Source: Phycisphaeraceae bacterium (GTDB lineage: Bacteria > Planctomycetota > Phycisphaerae > Phycisphaerales > UBA1924). Taken from it: DNA of 64,000 bases. Below are positions 26,092-34,296 of this stretch, in pieces. Position numbers and translations under genes: made by a program. Numbering within the stretch: position 1 is the stretch's first letter; every line of letters starts with the position of its first letter. The DNA is taken from positions 2,886,928 through 2,950,927 of the forward strand of contig JAHBXH010000001.1 in NCBI GenBank assembly GCA_019636555.1, read 5' to 3'. Below the pieces are notes generated by a model that worked only from the letters and a program-made list of their open reading frames with translations, ran no database searches and was not told the DNA's origin.

Positions 26092-26167
26092 AAGCGTACA
26101 GGTGGGGAAGAGCCGGACGGGGCGGTGGAGAGCGGCGCGCCGAGCGGATTGCGCGCGGGGTGAGTTC

Positions 26168-26542
26168 TCAGAGCGTGCCGCGGGAAAAGAGGTTGATTTG
26201 TGTCGCTGACGCGACAGGGATAGAGGCAAGGATGGGATTTGGTGGAAATGTCTTTTTGGGGGTGTGGTCGTGAACCAGACATTTCATGTCTGGCAACGGG
26301 CGAAGAGTTGAAAGAGCGGAAGGCGAGAGAGGAGCGGACGACGGGGGAATCGTGATCACCCGCACCTCGCAAGTCGTTTCCTCGTGCAGCTCCTTGCCGC
26401 GGCCGATCCCGAGCCCCTGCACATGCATCTGCTTCCGCACGCTCACCAGCCGATGCACGGCCACATCGCGGCAGATCGGGCAGAATGCCGCAACCCGCCC
26501 GACCTTGAACCGACCGGTCTTTTCGCCGAAGTGGATGAACAC
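26168..26542 (-). pseudogene. N-terminal fragment of a zinc-ribbon protein
   Basis: A minus-strand frame from GTG 26542 reads [59 protein letters not shown], the N-terminal half of a zinc-ribbon family whose second Cys pair normally follows a cysteine at this place. After TCEV the sequence changes to an unrelated low-complexity stretch, and the second CxxC is missing. A perfect hairpin CCAGACAT-TTC-ATGTCTGG lies at 26275-26293 within the frame. It appears to be a broken gene near the repeated lepA end. Low-moderate confidence. Confidence 0.45.
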
Positions 26543-26622
26543 AGAGACAGAGAATATCGGCAACGCCGGCCGCATCCGGCGCTTGGTATCATGAATGCAC
26601 GCTGGGGAGTGGCGCAACCGAT

Positions 26623-26757
26623 TGCTCCGGCGGCGACGTGAGCCGCAAGCGCAAGCTCCTCGAAAAGCAGAAAGAAGGCAAGAAGCGGATGAAGAGCGTG
26701 GGTAGCGTGACGATCCCGCAGGAAGCGTTTATGGCAGTGTTGGATCAGGGGGATTGA
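26623..26757 (+). pseudogene. lepA: Duplicated lepA 3' end
   Basis: Open in the right frame and ending in TGA, it reads [18 protein letters not shown]...[19 protein letters not shown]. It aligns without gaps to the end of lepA (119/135 bases identical). No LepA-like sequence precedes it, and the first 20 bases before it do not match. Differences are mainly at third positions, so the copy evolved as coding sequence, either in a relative or for a long time here. It can be the displaced original end left by an insertion, or a new end brought by the element. Confidence 0.8.
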
Positions 26758-26916
26758 CGACGCTCCACCACATTCGACAACACCCGACACTTTTTCAGAA
26801 ATTTTCTCTAGGCGCAACTTCATGCCATTACTGGATTTACGCCTTTCTGTCTGTTGTTGTGTCGTTGATTTTCTAGAAACGGCCGTCGCCGACCGTTGAA
26901 TGCGGTATCGTTCGCC

Positions 26917-27492
26917 ATGCTTACGCAAGACTATTCGGCCGACAAGCTCGTCGAATTCATTGATCGAGCAGGGAACAAGGGTTGGATTCCGAAAGCCACG
27001 ATCTCGGTAATGAAGAGCAACTCAAAGCGGGTGCTTTGGTCTCTTGATCCGCTTGAAAGAGAGGATGTGCGGACGGTTGACGTGGAAGCGGCAATGCGTC
27101 GGTTCGCCAATCTGAATCCAGAGGTTTCACCGAAGTCGCTTCGGGATTATCGAAGCAGGCTCGAGAAATCTCTTTCGCTTTTCATCGGTTACACGGATGA
27201 TCCCGTCGCGTTTCAAATGCCGAAGGCGCGCGGAGAAGGGAAATCTGTCGTAACGAAATCGGTAACCGCAAATCGTAAGTCGGCCATGCGACCTGAAAAC
27301 CGCGTAACACACAATCACGTTTCCCGCGTGCTGCCGCCCTCCCCGAGTGCGCCCAGTGGCCTTGAATACGAATTCCCGCTGCGGCCAGATCTCATTGTCA
27401 GGGTGGTAAACCTGCCCAGAGATCTCAAGCAAGCCGAGGCAAAGCGACTTGCAGCATTTCTGCATTCCATCGCTGAGGACTTCACTCCGTGA
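26917..27492 (+). CDS. Unknown protein, first gene of a HicA-HicB operon
   Basis: 191 residues from ATG 26917. The middle (VEAAMRRFANLNPEVSPKSLRDYRSRLEKSLSLFIGYTDDP) resembles the N-terminal SAM-like core-binding helix bundle of site-specific recombinases, but no catalytic Arg-His-Arg-Tyr domain follows. The C-terminal part (FPLRPDLIVRVVNLPRDLKQAEAKRLAAFLHSIAED) ends in a short amphipathic region like those of DNA-binding antitoxin dimers. Its stop overlaps the GTG start of hicA (GTGA), and hicA overlaps hicB, so three genes form one translationally coupled operon. Role unknown. A regulator or second antitoxin is plausible from position. Confidence 0.7.
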   Translation: MLTQDYSADKLVEFIDRAGNKGWIPKATISVMKSNSKRVLWSLDPLEREDVRTVDVEAAMRRFANLNPEVSPKSLRDYRSRLEKSLSLFIGYTDDPVAFQMPKARGEGKSVVTKSVTANRKSAMRPENRVTHNHVSRVLPPSPSAPSGLEYEFPLRPDLIVRVVNLPRDLKQAEAKRLAAFLHSIAEDFTP

Positions 27493-27743
27493 AACCGGAC
27501 AAACTCCTTCGCCGCATCCAGACTGATCGCGCCAACGTGCGCTTCGGTGACTTCGTTCGACTCATCGAGGCTCTGGGCTTCGAATTGGACCGACATGACG
27601 GCGGCAGCCACCGGATTTACGTCCACCCAAAGGTCCCAAAACACTTGAACCTTCAGGACTACGGTGGCCAAGCGAAGCCCTACCAGATCAAGAAACTGCT
27701 CCAGCTCGTCGATGCGTATAGTCTCCGCATCGAACGGCCATGA
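27489..27743 (+). CDS. hicA: HicA mRNA interferase toxin
   Basis: 84 residues, the usual HicA size. The double-stranded-RNA-binding-like fold carries the catalytic His in GGSHRIYVHP (residues 38-47), preceded by the FGDFVRLIEALGFELDRHD alpha-beta core. HicA toxins cleave mRNA and are blocked by HicB. The start is the GTG overlapping the previous stop, and the stop overlaps the ATG of hicB by 4 nt (ATGA). The catalytic His is intact. Confidence 0.88.
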   Translation: MKPDKLLRRIQTDRANVRFGDFVRLIEALGFELDRHDGGSHRIYVHPKVPKHLNLQDYGGQAKPYQIKKLLQLVDAYSLRIERP

Positions 27744-27967
27744 AGCAGCCCAAGTACCACATCAACGTATTTTTCAGCAAGGAAGACGGCGGGTACATCG
27801 CCGACATTCCTGATTTGGAGTACTGCTCCGCGTTCGGCGCGACGCCGGAAGAAGCGGTTCACGAAGTCCAGATCGCAATGCGGCTTTGGCTTGAGACCGC
27901 TCGTGCAAGAAAACGCCCTATCCCGAAGGCGCTTTACCGCCCGGTGCACTACGCGATCGCCTCGTAA
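27740..27967 (+). CDS. hicB: HicB antitoxin
   Basis: 75 residues. HicB partial-RNase-H fold: YHINVFFSKEDGGYIADIPDLEYCSAFGATPEEAVHEVQIAMRLWLETA, with a basic KRPIPKALYRP tail. Overlap with hicA by ATGA marks them as a pair. Very similar to the orphan HicB at 24802-25029. No separate DNA-binding domain is present in these 75 residues, so operon repression may rely on the upstream protein. Confidence 0.87.
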   Translation: MKQPKYHINVFFSKEDGGYIADIPDLEYCSAFGATPEEAVHEVQIAMRLWLETARARKRPIPKALYRPVHYAIAS

Positions 27968-28087
27968 ATTTGAATTCCTCCCGAGCCCAAACAAGGAGTT
28001 GAACGACTCCCACTTCTAATGCGCATCTACCCGCACGGCCATCCCCGCTGCCCATTGATATCTTGTGCAACTCTCGAGGAGTTCCAT

Positions 28088-28498
28088 ATGGATTCCAAGG
28101 CCGCCGCAGAAGCTCTCTTTCACACCATCAACAAAGGCATTCGCTCCGAAGTCAATCGAACGGTTGCTTTCGTCAAGACCGGACAACCCAAAACGCAACC
28201 AAATCCCTTTGATCCCAAGACGCCGCTGGTTCTCAACCCGGTCGCATCTGCTCAGACGTTGCACAAACGCCTTGCGGAATTGGGGGTCAACACCGACCCG
28301 CAACTCTTGGAAGCGCTGCGCAACACCATCGCTGAACACTTGCACGGCGCGTTCTTCAACCTGTTCGCCGCTCTCGACGGCGAAGGCGCGATCTACGACA
28401 AGGATGGCACCGAGGTCCAGCTCGAACTCCGCATTCATAGCGGCGAACCGCTACCCGGCTACCTCCACGAGATTTATCGCCCCGCCGATCTGACGTAA
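28088..28498 (+). CDS. Small hypothetical protein at the island edge
   Basis: 136 residues. The start is fixed by a GAGGAG box 6 nt before ATG 28088. It has an amphipathic N-terminus (AAAEALFHTINKGIRSEVNRTVAFVKTG), a helical middle (LLEALRNTIAEHLHGAFFNLFAALDGEG) and a C-terminal beta-like part with a strongly acidic stretch. No signal peptide, membrane segment or known catalytic motif. The size and its site 121 bp after hicB would suit an immunity or accessory protein, but that is a guess. I do not recognise the family. Confidence 0.6.
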   Translation: MDSKAAAEALFHTINKGIRSEVNRTVAFVKTGQPKTQPNPFDPKTPLVLNPVASAQTLHKRLAELGVNTDPQLLEALRNTIAEHLHGAFFNLFAALDGEGAIYDKDGTEVQLELRIHSGEPLPGYLHEIYRPADLT

Positions 28499-28596
28499 TG
28501 CTTTTGCTGAGCCGGAATTCGTTGCAGAAAGAATCCGCAGGGTTTTTTCTTGCTGACTGCCCCCCACGCCCACCCCCACCGCCACCCCCCTCACGA

Positions 28597-30057
28597 TTAC
28601 GACAGGTACCCGAGTTCGAACCAGCGTGACACGTGATTCCGGATCATCTCCTGGGCGTAGCTCGGGCTCATGCCTTTGGCCTCTGCCGCGGCAGCGGTCA
28701 CGGCGTGCAACGGTTTGCGGCTGGTTGTGCCCATCAATATCGCGAGCGCTAACGGATCGACCGCGACCGGCTCTGGCCAGCCTTCGGTTTGGCGGAGCGT
28801 GCCGTTGAATACTCCCCACTCTCCGGGTCCCCTGGGCATGGGCCGCCCCGACAACTCGCACGGCGCCAATTGCGCAGGCTGTGCCAGCAGATCTGCAGGC
28901 GACGCGGTGTTGAAGAGCCTTGTGCGTGCCGCGAACACCCGGCGAAGTTGTGCGCCCGCGCCAGGCTGAATGCCGGCGGTGTTGCGCGTCAGTTCATGGA
29001 ACCAATTCCTGCCGGCGCGTCGGCCGAGGACAATGAGACCGAGTGTGATCGCGCCCACGCCCATCGAACGGAACATTTCGAGCCACGACGCCACCGGCGC
29101 CGGTTCTCGAAAAGGCCGCAACGTTCTCAACTCGCGCCGCCACGTCTGCACGTACGCGTGAGGTGATTCGGTTCTGAACCGGATGACCATGGCGTCGCAG
29201 CCCGACCCTTGCACCCAATCCCGCACCGGGTGCGCCCAATCTGCCTCGCCGGCGTGCCCCCAATTGCCAAGCACCGTCGCGAACCCTCCCTCGGCCAGGA
29301 AAGGCGGAATCCCGCGAACGATCTGCTCCGTCAGCGTCGCGTCGCCCCCGGCGACCGCGCCCGTATCGTCCGTCGGAACGATCACATACGGCGGATTGAC
29401 CATGATCGAATCGAACACGTCGCTCTTTGGATCGAGCGGCTCGAAGAGGTTCCCCTGACGAAATTCGATGTTGCCGCGTCCATTGAGCTGGGCGGTGATG
29501 CGGGCGCACTCGATCGCGCGCGGGCTGATGTCGGTCCCAATGGCCGAGCGGAATGCCGGCGAAGCCGCGGTGATCGGATACCCCTGCCCGGTGCCGATCT
29601 CCAGGAGCCGGCCCCCGCCGCCGGGCTTGGGTACGCTGAAGAGCGAGAGGATGCGGCTGCCGAGCGCGATCGGCGCGACGAAGTCATCGACGTCATCCTC
29701 CGGACGATGAGGCGTGAAATCCTCTGCCGCGGCGATCTCCCCCACAAAGGAGATCGCCGCCGTCGAACGGACGCGGTCTCCTTCACGACGAAGTAGTCCG
29801 GCTTCGACCAACGCGGGGACGAGCTCGGGGCCGACGCTCGCCGCGGCCTGGGCCGTTGAAACAGGCACGCCAAGCGTGAAGAGTCGGAGCGCAGTGGAGA
29901 TTGGTGCGCCGTCGTCGGTGGCTTCGAGAAGGTTCTCGAGGCGCTGTTCGGGCGTGCCGCGCTCGGAGTTGAGAAAGCCGACACGGCCCCGGACGTGAAA
30001 CTCAAGTCGCACCAATCGCTCACGCAGCGCGGCAAGCGGGTTGGCGGTGAGCGACAT
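28597..30057 (-). CDS. SAM-dependent N5-glutamine/small-domain methyltransferase-like protein (HemK/MTS type)
   Basis: 486 residues from ATG 30057. A longer frame from 30165 adds a poor-quality N-terminus. After a roughly 140-residue N-terminal domain, the SAM motif LLEIGTGQGYPI is followed by DISPRAIECARITAQLNG and the catalytic-type NPPYVIVP, as in MTS-domain enzymes that methylate Gln/Asn or nucleobases. The C-terminal 150 residues include a membrane-like VGAITLGLIVLGR stretch and unknown helices. The NPPY Asn is compatible with methylation of an amide or amino group. The specific substrate cannot be fixed from the sequence. Confidence 0.75.
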   Translation of the reverse strand: MSLTANPLAALRERLVRLEFHVRGRVGFLNSERGTPEQRLENLLEATDDGAPISTALRLFTLGVPVSTAQAAASVGPELVPALVEAGLLRREGDRVRSTAAISFVGEIAAAEDFTPHRPEDDVDDFVAPIALGSRILSLFSVPKPGGGGRLLEIGTGQGYPITAASPAFRSAIGTDISPRAIECARITAQLNGRGNIEFRQGNLFEPLDPKSDVFDSIMVNPPYVIVPTDDTGAVAGGDATLTEQIVRGIPPFLAEGGFATVLGNWGHAGEADWAHPVRDWVQGSGCDAMVIRFRTESPHAYVQTWRRELRTLRPFREPAPVASWLEMFRSMGVGAITLGLIVLGRRAGRNWFHELTRNTAGIQPGAGAQLRRVFAARTRLFNTASPADLLAQPAQLAPCELSGRPMPRGPGEWGVFNGTLRQTEGWPEPVAVDPLALAILMGTTSRKPLHAVTAAAAEAKGMSPSYAQEMIRNHVSRWFELGYLS

Positions 30058-30202
30058 GGCGGGCGACTCCGAGGGCGTCTCAAAGGATACGTTCCGATGG
30101 GAAGTTTCGATCTCGCGCGACGACCGCTCGCGCATTTTCCCCCAAGTCCAACTCTGCAAGTTCATTTGCCCCCGCCCGGGCGTCGCGCTGTGGCGCGCCT
30201 AA

Positions 30203-30415
30203 CAAGACAAAATCGACCGCAAATCCGTCGACTTCGTGCTCAGCGATCCTCACACCTTCGCCCCCCAACTCATCATCGAACTCGACGACAATTCACACCG
30301 CCGCGAGGACAGGCGGGAGCGCGTCGACTTCGTGAACCGGGCCCTGAGTGCGGCGGGCGTGCCGTTTTTGCGAGTGCCCGCCGCGGCGGGGGATGACTTC
30401 TTCGCGATTTGCTAA
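30203..30415 (+). pseudogene. Truncated DUF2726-like nuclease-type fragment
   Basis: An open frame preceded directly by a stop (TAA at 30200) reads QDKIDRKSVDFVLSDPHTFAPQLIIELDDNSHRREDRRERVDFVNRALSAAGVPFLRVP and ends at TAA 30415. This is the second half of the DUF2726 restriction-endonuclease-like fold, where VDFVL and IIELDD are the conserved strands with acidic residues. The N-terminal half is missing, so it is a decayed remnant. Confidence 0.5.
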
Positions 30416-30742
30416 CAATGGCGAATTCCCACCGGGCAGCGGCCGTCGATTCTCTTGAAACTTGCATTTCTGCTCGGCACTCGGCGCACGGGCAGTGTGC
30501 AGGCGATTCTCAGGATAATTTCAGCGAATCTGCCTTTTGGCGTCGCTGGAGATGGTTGCGCGCTGAAATCGGAGAAAGCTCGCCCGCTGGCGCGATGCGA
30601 ATCGGTGTTGACGCAGTCGAATCACTTCAAGATGTTGAAAGATTTGAACGTTGCGCTCGGAGCATCCGTATGCTGTTCCAGCAACCCCCGACTCGGCTGA
30701 CTTCCGGCGTCCCCCTTGTCTCCAGAGGTTGATGGAGCGCCG
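30416..30742. other. Non-coding stretch upstream of the desaturase
   Basis: No convincing gene. A small frame at 30455-30700 has no protein-like features. A GGAG box lies just before ATG 30743. Confidence 0.4.
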
Positions 30743-31714
30743 ATGCAAAGACCGCCAGCGATCGAACAAGCATGCTCACCGCTCGTTGAACCGGGTGGTG
30801 AGACTCCGCATCGATGGGCGCGCCGGCGCCTGGTGGCCATCAATCTCACGACGGTGCTCTTGCCGTTTGCGGGCCTGGGCGCGGCGATCGGGCTTCTTTG
30901 GGGCGTGGCATTCGGGTGGCTGTATGTCTGGATTCTTCTCGGCATGGCCGTTGTTTCCGCGCTCGGCATCACAGTCGGTTTCCACCGGTTGTGCACGCAC
31001 AGATCGTTCAAGACTCCGGCGGTGCTGCGATATCTGTTTGCCGCGGCGGGCTCGATGGCGGTGCAGGGCCCGGTGATCCGCTGGTGCGCCGAACACCGCA
31101 AACACCATCAGCATTCGGACACGGAGCACGATCCGCACTCGCCGCACATGGGCCCGCGCGGTTCGTGGGGCGATGGAGTCCTGGCGACCGTTCGCGGCGC
31201 GTTCCACGCGCACCTGGGCTGGCTGTTCGGCCCCGCCGCGACGGGCCTGGCGAAATACTCGCGCGATCTGCGCGAAGACCGCGCGATCGCGCTGGCGGAT
31301 CGACAGTTTGTGCTCTGGGTGCTGATCGGTCTCGCGCTTCCGGCGATCCTCGGAGGACTGATCTCGATGTCGTGGGGCGGCGTGCTGCTGGGTTTTCTCT
31401 GGGGAGGGCTCGTGCGGATACTGCTGGTGCACCACGTGACGTGGAGCGTGAATTCGATCTGCCATCTGTGGGGAACGCGCCCGTTTCAAAGCCGCGACGA
31501 GAGCCGGAACAACCCGATCGTCGGATTCCTTGCGCTCGGAGAGGGCTGGCACAACAACCATCACGCCTTCCCGACGAGCGCACGCCACGGGCTTCGCTGG
31601 TGGGAGTTTGATCTCAGTTACCTGCTCATTCGTGGGCTGCAATTGGTAGGGCTCGCGAGCGAAATTCGGAAGCCGGATCGCGTGCGCATCGCCGCCAAGA
31701 AGCGACCATGGTGA
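30743..31714 (+). CDS. Acyl-CoA/acyl-lipid delta-9 type fatty acid desaturase
   Basis: 323 residues. ATG 30743 follows GGAG at 6 nt. Three histidine boxes bind the diiron site: HRLCTH (about residue 82), HRKHH (about 120) and HNNHH (about 272), in this order and with the family spacing. Four membrane helices lie around them. Such enzymes introduce a cis double bond into acyl chains to adjust membrane fluidity. No electron donor gene is nearby. Confidence 0.9.
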   Translation: MQRPPAIEQACSPLVEPGGETPHRWARRRLVAINLTTVLLPFAGLGAAIGLLWGVAFGWLYVWILLGMAVVSALGITVGFHRLCTHRSFKTPAVLRYLFAAAGSMAVQGPVIRWCAEHRKHHQHSDTEHDPHSPHMGPRGSWGDGVLATVRGAFHAHLGWLFGPAATGLAKYSRDLREDRAIALADRQFVLWVLIGLALPAILGGLISMSWGGVLLGFLWGGLVRILLVHHVTWSVNSICHLWGTRPFQSRDESRNNPIVGFLALGEGWHNNHHAFPTSARHGLRWWEFDLSYLLIRGLQLVGLASEIRKPDRVRIAAKKRPW

Positions 31715-31759
31715 GGAACTCAATCCATCGCGCGAACGACTCGCGGAAAGGCGGTCGTT

Positions 31760-32176
31760 ATGCACTGCATCGTGTTTGAATCGTCGCGCGAGCAGGATGA
31801 GCGCCACGAAGGCCTTGACGAGCTCGACCTGTGGGGCGGAATCGAATTGCAGGTGCTGAAGCGCGGCGATGTGATCTGGGTGGTCACGCGGTTAGCTCAC
31901 GAGCGGCCGGTGCCGGCGCTATGTGGCCGGCTCTGCGTCGAAAGCGCGTTGCGTCATTCGAGCGATCATCCGAATTTTCAGCCGCTGCGTGCCGATTGCG
32001 GGATGCGGGTCGTGGCGGCGTCATCGCGTTCAATTCGGTGCGATCCGTTCCGCTGCGAGGTCATTGCTTCGTGGAAGGTTTGGCGCAGCCCGTTCCGCGG
32101 GATCGGATTCCTCAATGCCGACCAGGGCGCCGCGCTGGAGGATGCTTGGGCCGAGAATCGCCACACGGGTGGTTGA
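31760..32176 (+). CDS. Hypothetical protein
   Basis: 138 residues, 45 nt after the desaturase gene. It starts with HCIVFESSREQDERHEGLDELDLWGGIELQVLKRGDVIWVVTRL and ends with FRGIGFLNADQGAALEDAWAENR. No signal, membrane or catalytic motif. The absence of low-complexity sequence and the regular alternation of hydrophobic residues suggest a real folded protein. I do not recognise it. Confidence 0.5.
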   Translation: MHCIVFESSREQDERHEGLDELDLWGGIELQVLKRGDVIWVVTRLAHERPVPALCGRLCVESALRHSSDHPNFQPLRADCGMRVVAASSRSIRCDPFRCEVIASWKVWRSPFRGIGFLNADQGAALEDAWAENRHTGG

Positions 32177-32432
32177 CGGGTGACAGCCGGGCGTAGCGAA
32201 TACCCTCTCTTCAACTCGGGTGGTTGAGAAGGGCAACGGAGAGGCGGATTGCGCTCCGCGCGGGACACAACAAAGGGCCTGTGTCGAGTTATCGCGCCCG
32301 GATGTTGTCAAGCGCTCGCTCAGACCGCGGGAACAAGTCTCAAGAAGTGTTGCGTCGCAACGGCCAGGCTTGTATGCTGCCGAGGACAGGCTTCCGCCGC
32401 CTGAATTGCACTTTGGGAACGAGAGGAGAGAC

Positions 32433-33158
32433 ATGAAGACGTTTGTCATTGGCTTTTTGGCCGCGGGCGGCATCGCCGCCGGTGCGCACGCATCGTTCGG
32501 ATTTAGTTACGAATTCAGCTCCGACGACGGGGCAACGTATGGCAACGACCGGACGGTCGATGTCACGACCGGATCGGCAACGGTCCGATTCCGCGTGGTC
32601 GCGTACGCCTCTCCGGGCACACAGGTGACGACGGTCAACGGAACAGGACCGGCCGTTGCGTTCGCGCGCATCACGGGCTCCGAAGTGCTCACGAACTGGG
32701 GTTCGGGAGCGAACGGTGATTTGCTCAGCTCACATTTTCGAGGATCGATGTCCGCCGGGAACGCGGCCTATTTGTCCAACTCGATTTCGAGCGGCAACAC
32801 CATCCTGGGAACCACTGCGCCAACTTCGTTTGCGGCGAATCTGCTGCTGAGTGGCGCTCTTGCGGCCTATTGCCCAAGCTCCGGCGGCGCACCGCAGCTT
32901 CAATGGATCGTCCGCACCGGCGTGATGACGATCGGCCAAGCCGGCGGCACCCGCACCATCATGTTCCACAACAATTCTCGCACGCAGAGCTTCTGGTATC
33001 ACGATCTGCTCATCAACGGCGCACAAGAAGTGAACACCGCGACACCGGACGCGGATCTCATCGACTTTGCGGGGACGCTGCACGTAATCCCGGCGCCCGG
33101 TGCGCTCGCGCTGGCGGGCATCGCCGGCGCTGTTGGGGTTCGTCGCCGGCGCGGATGA
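32433..33158 (+). CDS. Secreted PEP-CTERM-like protein
   Basis: 241 residues from ATG 32433, set by a GAGGAG box 5 nt upstream. A short signal peptide (cleavage after AHA, residue 20) leads into a Gly/Ser/Thr-rich beta-sheet body with no recognised domain. The C-terminus is IPAPGALALAGIAGAVG followed by VRRRRG, a hydrophobic helix plus Arg cluster preceded by a PAPG motif: the sorting signal seen in planctomycetes. It would be processed at the membrane by a dedicated transpeptidase (exosortase class) not present here. Function unknown. Confidence 0.8.
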   Translation: MKTFVIGFLAAGGIAAGAHASFGFSYEFSSDDGATYGNDRTVDVTTGSATVRFRVVAYASPGTQVTTVNGTGPAVAFARITGSEVLTNWGSGANGDLLSSHFRGSMSAGNAAYLSNSISSGNTILGTTAPTSFAANLLLSGALAAYCPSSGGAPQLQWIVRTGVMTIGQAGGTRTIMFHNNSRTQSFWYHDLLINGAQEVNTATPDADLIDFAGTLHVIPAPGALALAGIAGAVGVRRRRG

Positions 33159-33318
33159 TGGATCGAGTGCGGCAGCCGGAGAGCGTGCACACGATTCGGA
33201 AGTGCGTGATGGGTAAGCCTCGGGGCAAGCGGGCCGAGCAAGGTCTTGCATTCGCGGCACGATTCGCGTTGTTCTATTCTTTGCTGCTGCCGCGTTGCGG
33301 CGCAAACCGGGGCAGAGA

Positions 33319-34218
33319 ATGGACGCGAACGAACAAGCAAAGATTTCGGCGGACGACACGCCAAGGTGCGGAGTGCCCGGGCGCGATTTCGGCGAATTCA
33401 TCACAAGCCGCGGCGTCAGCGGCGCCGGCTTCTATGCGCGGCTGGTTTTCGCCGTGATTGCCGCGCTGTTTGGCGTCGGGCTCATGACGCTCGGCTTCTT
33501 TCTTCCGGCGTCGTCGAAGTCGCCGAATACGCCGTCGTGGCTTCCGAGCGTGCTGATCGGCGCCGTGTTCTTGGGCGCCGCTTTGCTCTCGGCGTTCAAG
33601 ATCCTGTACTCCTACGACTTCTACGAGAGCGGTCTGGTGCGGAAAGGCCCGCGCCGTACGGACGAGTTTGCGTACGAAGAAGTCGATCGCTTCATGTACA
33701 ACCTGGTGCGACACTATCACAACGGGGTGTACACGGGCACGATCATGACGGTCGCGATGTGGATGGAGGACGGGCGCAAGTTTTCGTATGGAGGCAAGCA
33801 CAAGGAAAAGCGCAAGGGGTTTCTGAAGAGCCGGTTCGAGGGTGAAGACGAGATGGACTTCGTGCGCGAAGCGATCGAGATCCACGTCGCCGAGCGCATC
33901 GAGAAGGAGCTTGCGGAGCGCGGAAGGTTCGAGTGGTGCAAGAGTGCGGAGGTCTCGCGGGACGGCATCACGCCAAAGCGCGGCAAGCGGAAACAGACGC
34001 TGGTTCGGTGGAGCGAACTCAGCCAGGTCTGGATGCACAACGGGCACATGCACATCGCGGCGGCGGGAGAGAAGAAGTCGTTTATTGCGGTCCCGAGCGC
34101 AGGAGTGAACTTTTTTCCGTGCGCCCGCGTGTTCGCGCGACTCGCGGAGGACGCGCGTGGCGAAGGCGTCCCCAAGCGCGAAGATGACAGCCCGGTCCGG
34201 GCGCAGAGCGCCTGGTGA
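33319..34218 (+). CDS. Membrane protein of unknown function (DUF6585-like)
   Basis: 299 residues. Two membrane helices (FYARLVFAVIAALFGVGLMTL and LPSVLIGAVFLGAALLSAFKIL) are followed by a soluble region: SYDFYESGLVRKGPRRTDEFAYEEVDRFM...LVRWSELSQVWMHNGHMHIA. The pattern of strands with short polar loops resembles the bacterial PH-like DUF6585 group that sits next to such helices. ATG 33319 is preferred to upstream in-frame starts because a GGGG-type box precedes it. No catalytic motif. Confidence 0.6.
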   Translation: MDANEQAKISADDTPRCGVPGRDFGEFITSRGVSGAGFYARLVFAVIAALFGVGLMTLGFFLPASSKSPNTPSWLPSVLIGAVFLGAALLSAFKILYSYDFYESGLVRKGPRRTDEFAYEEVDRFMYNLVRHYHNGVYTGTIMTVAMWMEDGRKFSYGGKHKEKRKGFLKSRFEGEDEMDFVREAIEIHVAERIEKELAERGRFEWCKSAEVSRDGITPKRGKRKQTLVRWSELSQVWMHNGHMHIAAAGEKKSFIAVPSAGVNFFPCARVFARLAEDARGEGVPKREDDSPVRAQSAW

Positions 34219-34296
34219 TCAGGGCGGGCAGGCCCCGCGGGAATCTGCTAGTCTCTTCGCACGTTGTGCAGAGATTCACAATTGGGAGTGCTGAAG

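Noticed and set aside
30455..30700. 81-residue plus-strand frame
   Set aside because: No ribosome-binding site, no conserved pattern and several alternative frames open in the same interval.
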